Shown in pieces: positions 5,638 to 8,176 of a DNA stretch of 8,176 nt. This DNA comes from Actinomycetes bacterium (GTDB lineage Bacteria > Actinomycetota > Actinomycetes > Actinomycetales > Microbacteriaceae). The stretch is from positions 1 to 8,176 of the forward strand of contig JAEWJX010000009.1 in NCBI GenBank assembly GCA_023386365.1, written 5' to 3'. The notes beneath the pieces were generated by a model. That model saw only the letters and a program-made list of their open reading frames with translations. It was not told the DNA's origin and did no database searches. The position numbers and the translations under genes were made by a program. Position 1 is the stretch's first letter; each line of letters begins with the position of its first letter.

Positions 5638-6918
5638 GTGGATCTCTGGCTGTACATCCTGCTCTTCGTCGTCTTCCTGCTGCTGCGGGTGCCCGTCGCC
5701 TTCGCGATGATCGCCTCGAGCATGCTCTACTTCTACGCCAGCGGGCTCTCGGCGGGGTACGCGATCACCTATGTGGTGAACGGCATCAACAGCTTCCCTC
5801 TGCTCGCGGTTCCGCTGTTCATCTTCGTCGGCAGCATCGCCAACCACCTCGGCATCGCGACGCGGCTCTACGACTTCGCGCGGGCCCTGCTGCCGCGACT
5901 GCCCGGCAACCTCGCCTACGTGAACCTCGGCACCGCGATCGGCTTCTCCTGGATCAGCGGCTCCGCCCTCGCGGATGCGGCATCCACCAGCAAGGTGCAG
6001 ATCCCGCAGATGCTGAAAGCCGGATACCCGTACGGGTTCTCCGCCGGCCTCACCGCATCCGGTTCGCTCATGAGCACCGTCATGCCGCCGAGCATCCCGG
6101 CGGTGCTGTTCGCGGCGACCGCCTCGGTCTCGATCGGGGCGCTGTTCGCGGCGTCCATCATCCCGGCGCTGCTGATGGCTCTCGGTCTCGCGATCTACGT
6201 GTTCTTCTGGGTGCGTCGCCACCCGGAGGTGGCAAGCAGCCGCCCGTTCGTCGGCTCCCTGCTCGCGAAGGCCTCGCTCCGTGTCATCGGTCCGGCACTG
6301 CTGCCGGTGATCATCCTCGGCGGCATCTTCAGCGGATGGTTCACCCCCACCGAGAGCGCCGGCATCGCAGCCGTGTACATGCTGGTGCTCGGGCTGATCT
6401 ACCGCACCCTCACCTGGCGCGTGTTCTGGAAGGCGGCGAAGGAGACCGTCATCGTCTCGGGCGGCATCCTGCTGATCCTCGGCGCCTCGAACCTCATGGG
6501 CCAGGTGCTCACACGCGAACAGGTCTCCCGCGGGCTCGGCGAGTGGCTCACCGGGTTCACGGACAACCCGATCCTGTTCCTCCTGCTGCTCAACGTGCTG
6601 CTGATCCTGCTCGGCATCCCCCTCGAGGCGCCACCGGTGATCCTCGTGCTGGTGCCGATCCTGATGCCGATCGTCACCCAGTTCGGCATCGAACCGGTGC
6701 AGCTCGGCGTCATCATGATCCTCAACCTGATGATCGGATCGTTGACACCACCCGTCGGCGCGGTGCTCTTCGTGGTGGGTTCGATCACCCGCAGATCGAT
6801 GAGCGAACTGTTCCGCGGCATCCTGCCGTTCCTCATCCCGCTCGGCATCGTGCTGCTGCTGCTCACGCTCTTCCCCGCGATCGTGACCACCGTGCCGACG
6901 TTGCTCGGGCTGATGTAG
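5638..6918 (+). CDS. dctM: TRAP transporter large permease (DctM family)
   Basis: A complete 426-aa DctM-type protein, hydrophobic almost throughout with about 11-12 membrane segments, the usual length for the family. It forms the ion-coupled transport channel for carboxylates. Recognisable family motifs are SGSALADAAS (107-116), MPPSIP (149-154), GWFTPTESAGIAAVY (233-247) and GSLTPPVG (367-374). Re-entrant-loop prolines and glycines are intact, so it should be functional. It starts at GTG 5638, 3 bp after the dctQ stop, so the two are almost certainly translated from one message; a GGACGG sequence upstream is a weak ribosome site. It ends 13 bp before a strong stem-loop. Confidence 0.96.
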   Translation: MDLWLYILLFVVFLLLRVPVAFAMIASSMLYFYASGLSAGYAITYVVNGINSFPLLAVPLFIFVGSIANHLGIATRLYDFARALLPRLPGNLAYVNLGTAIGFSWISGSALADAASTSKVQIPQMLKAGYPYGFSAGLTASGSLMSTVMPPSIPAVLFAATASVSIGALFAASIIPALLMALGLAIYVFFWVRRHPEVASSRPFVGSLLAKASLRVIGPALLPVIILGGIFSGWFTPTESAGIAAVYMLVLGLIYRTLTWRVFWKAAKETVIVSGGILLILGASNLMGQVLTREQVSRGLGEWLTGFTDNPILFLLLLNVLLILLGIPLEAPPVILVLVPILMPIVTQFGIEPVQLGVIMILNLMIGSLTPPVGAVLFVVGSITRRSMSELFRGILPFLIPLGIVLLLLTLFPAIVTTVPTLLGLM

Positions 6919-6931
6919 ACCGGTGTTCCAT

Positions 6932-6963
6932 TCGCCGGGACGCTGCTTTCAGCGTCCCGGCGA
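6932..6963 (+). terminator. Perfect 14-bp stem-loop between dctM and dctP
   Basis: TCGCCGGGACGCTG (6932-6945), loop CTTT, then its exact complement (6950-6963). The stem is very G/C-rich and stable, but no T-run follows (GTCCGTC). It may be a partial terminator, an actinobacterial U-less terminator, or a stem that protects one side of a processed transcript so that dctP mRNA level differs from the permeases. The structure is certain; the role is inferred. Confidence 0.6.
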
Positions 6964-7037
6964 GTCCGTCAAACTCGGCACCACCAAGGCCGATGTCCCG
7001 GCCCGCAATCCATTTCCATGTCAGAGGCGCACGAGGA

Positions 7038-7055
7038 TGTGCGCACAACAGGAGG
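7038..7055 (+). promoter_or_regulatory. dctP leader: palindrome TGTGCGCACA and strong Shine-Dalgarno
   Basis: TGTGCGCACA (7038-7047) is a perfect 10-bp palindrome, followed by AGGAGG (7050-7055) 8 nt before the dctP ATG. The Shine-Dalgarno is the best on the plus strand and fits the need for more binding protein than permease. The palindrome could be a small hairpin or a protein site; no clear promoter is visible between 6964 and 7037. Confidence 0.6.
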
Positions 7056-7063
7056 AGAGTTCC

Positions 7064-8113
7064 ATGGGCACAGCCCGAACGACGCACCGCGGTCTCATCG
7101 CGGCGACGGCGATTGCCGCATCCACCGTCCTGCTCGCCGGGTGCTCCGGCGGCGGCGACACCCCCGACGGGGGTGAGACCAGCGACAACAAGCCGGTGAC
7201 GCTCTCGGTCGCGACCAGCCAGAACGAGGAGACGCCGAACTACTACTGCGGTGTCGAACTGCTCAAGGAGCGCCTCGAAGGCGCCGACATCGGCATCACC
7301 GTCGACCTCTTCCCGGCAAGCCAGCTCGGCCCCGACGCCGACCGCTTCCCGCAGGTGCAGGCCGGTGACATCGACATCGACCTGCAGGGCGCCTCCGCAC
7401 TCAGCGCCACCTACGAGCCGATCGGCGTCGTCGACGCCGCCTACGCCTTCGACAACGTGGACCACGCCTTCAAGTGGATCGACGAGAGCTCGGAAGACCT
7501 GTTCGACGGATTCCACGAGGCCACCGGGGTGAAGGTCGTCGACGGCTGGTACTTCGGCGACCGCACCTTCACCACGAAGGACGTCGAGGTGCACAGCCCC
7601 GACGACCTCGGCGGCGTACCGCTGCGGTTCCCGAACTCGCCCCAGTTCCTCGCCAACGCCGAAGCACTCGGTGTCACCAACCCGGTGTCGGTGGCGGTCG
7701 AAGAGGTCTACACGGCGCTGCAGCAGGGCATCGCGGTCGGTCAGGAGAACCCGATCGTCGCGACCCAGTCGTCGAGCTACTTCGAGGTGCTGAACACGAT
7801 CGTGCTCAACAACCACCAGGTCGGCATCCACTGGCTCATCGTCAGCGACGCCACCTACGACAAGCTCAGCGACGAGCAGGCAGAGCTGCTGGAGAAGACG
7901 ATCCACGAGATTCGTCCCGAAAACCGCACCTGCGTCGAGGAGGCCACCGAGGAGATCCTCGACGGCTACCGCGACGACGCAGCGTTCACGGTGATCGAGC
8001 AGGACGACATCGACATGGATGCGTTCATCGAGAAGGCGGAGGACTTCTTCGGCGGCTACTTCACCGGGGAGAACCTGGCGGCCTACCAGGCCATCCGCGA
8101 GACCGCGGGGTAA
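7064..8113 (+). CDS. dctP: TRAP transporter substrate-binding lipoprotein (DctP family)
   Basis: A 349-aa extracytoplasmic solute receptor. It starts with a lipoprotein signal peptide: a positive n-region (R5, R9), hydrophobic core, and lipobox L24-A25-G26-C27, then a flexible Gly/Asp/Thr linker, as expected for a Gram-positive membrane-anchored receptor. The DctP fold follows, with DLFPASQLG (about 81-89), the DDLGGVPLRFPNS segment holding R188 at the position of the carboxylate-binding Arg, and EEVYTALQQGIAVGQENP (about 213-230), a family hallmark. The ligand is therefore probably an organic acid. The usual ALQQG.VDGxEN motif reads IAVGQEN here, Asp replaced by Val. The start ATG 7064 has AGGAGG 8 nt upstream; an in-frame ATG at 7037 is unlikely because it would displace the signal peptide. 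It lies 145 bp after dctM, behind the stem-loop, giving the order Q-M-P. Confidence 0.95.
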   Translation: MGTARTTHRGLIAATAIAASTVLLAGCSGGGDTPDGGETSDNKPVTLSVATSQNEETPNYYCGVELLKERLEGADIGITVDLFPASQLGPDADRFPQVQAGDIDIDLQGASALSATYEPIGVVDAAYAFDNVDHAFKWIDESSEDLFDGFHEATGVKVVDGWYFGDRTFTTKDVEVHSPDDLGGVPLRFPNSPQFLANAEALGVTNPVSVAVEEVYTALQQGIAVGQENPIVATQSSSYFEVLNTIVLNNHQVGIHWLIVSDATYDKLSDEQAELLEKTIHEIRPENRTCVEEATEEILDGYRDDAAFTVIEQDDIDMDAFIEKAEDFFGGYFTGENLAAYQAIRETAG

Positions 8114-8176
8114 CGCCGGCCACCCGAACCGGAGCCACTTGGGGAACGTGGGGGGGGGGGGCGCCCCCCCGGGCGG
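8114..8176. other. Right-end tail with G-run/C-run palindrome (probable artefact)
   Basis: After the dctP stop there are about 36 bp of ordinary sequence, then AACGT, 12 G (8150-8161), CG, 7 C (8164-8170) and GGGCGG. Bases 8155-8170 form a perfect G7-CG-C7 palindrome, similar in kind to the left end. No terminator or gene start is visible. I read it as a low-complexity contig end rather than biological sequence. Confidence 0.7.

Noticed and set aside
4708..6222. Minus-strand open frame (about 504 codons) covering dctQ and the control region
   Set aside because: The translation is an Arg/Asp/Glu/His-rich repeat-like string with no domain, antisense to clear membrane proteins and running through the divergent promoter region.
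6863..7906. Minus-strand open frame (about 347 codons) opposite dctP
   Set aside because: No recognisable domain; the plus strand has a lipobox, a strong ribosome site and DctP motifs.

Overview
The window is high-GC DNA with strong third-position G/C bias, Shine-Dalgarno starts (AGGAGG), GTG starts and frequent GGATGC/GCATCC words. Together these suggest an actinobacterium, plausibly of the Microbacteriaceae (Microbacterium-like). The lineage is inferred from composition and protein flavour only. There are no rRNA, tRNA, CRISPR or transposase features.

Layout: two divergent gene clusters share a ~150-bp control region (about 4835-4986). The leftward cluster, in order of transcription, has four genes: (1) an acylating CoA-dependent aldehyde dehydrogenase related to the AdhE/sulfoacetaldehyde dehydrogenase group (4834-3395); (2) a short 278-aa citrate synthase/citryl-CoA lyase-fold enzyme (3398-2562); (3) a 587-aa thiamine-diphosphate enzyme of the acetolactate synthase/2-oxoacid decarboxylase superfamily (2550-787); (4) a QuiC-like TIM-barrel protein (756 to about 136), cut off at the left edge. 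The rightward cluster is a complete tripartite TRAP transporter: small permease dctQ (4987-5634), large permease dctM (5638-6918) and a substrate-binding lipoprotein dctP (7064-8113). A perfect 14-bp stem-loop separates dctM from dctP.

How the genes may work together (inference): the TRAP system imports a carboxylate. The ThDP enzyme makes or breaks a C-C bond next to a carbonyl, giving an aldehyde. The acylating dehydrogenase turns the aldehyde into an acyl-CoA. The citrate-synthase-fold enzyme then condenses or cleaves a CoA thioester. The TIM-barrel enzyme may act on a sugar acid or a dehydroshikimate-like compound. I do not recognise this set as a named pathway; it is the best candidate here for an undescribed catabolic route.

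Both ends look artificial. Bases 1-240 form an almost perfect 240-bp palindrome (two mismatched pairs) centred on a G-run/C-run, built from coding sequence of the truncated TIM-barrel gene. The right end also runs into a G-run/C-run palindrome. The simplest reading is that this is a whole contig whose ends are poly-G/fold-back assembly artefacts, so the gene at the left is broken by the assembly rather than by biology.
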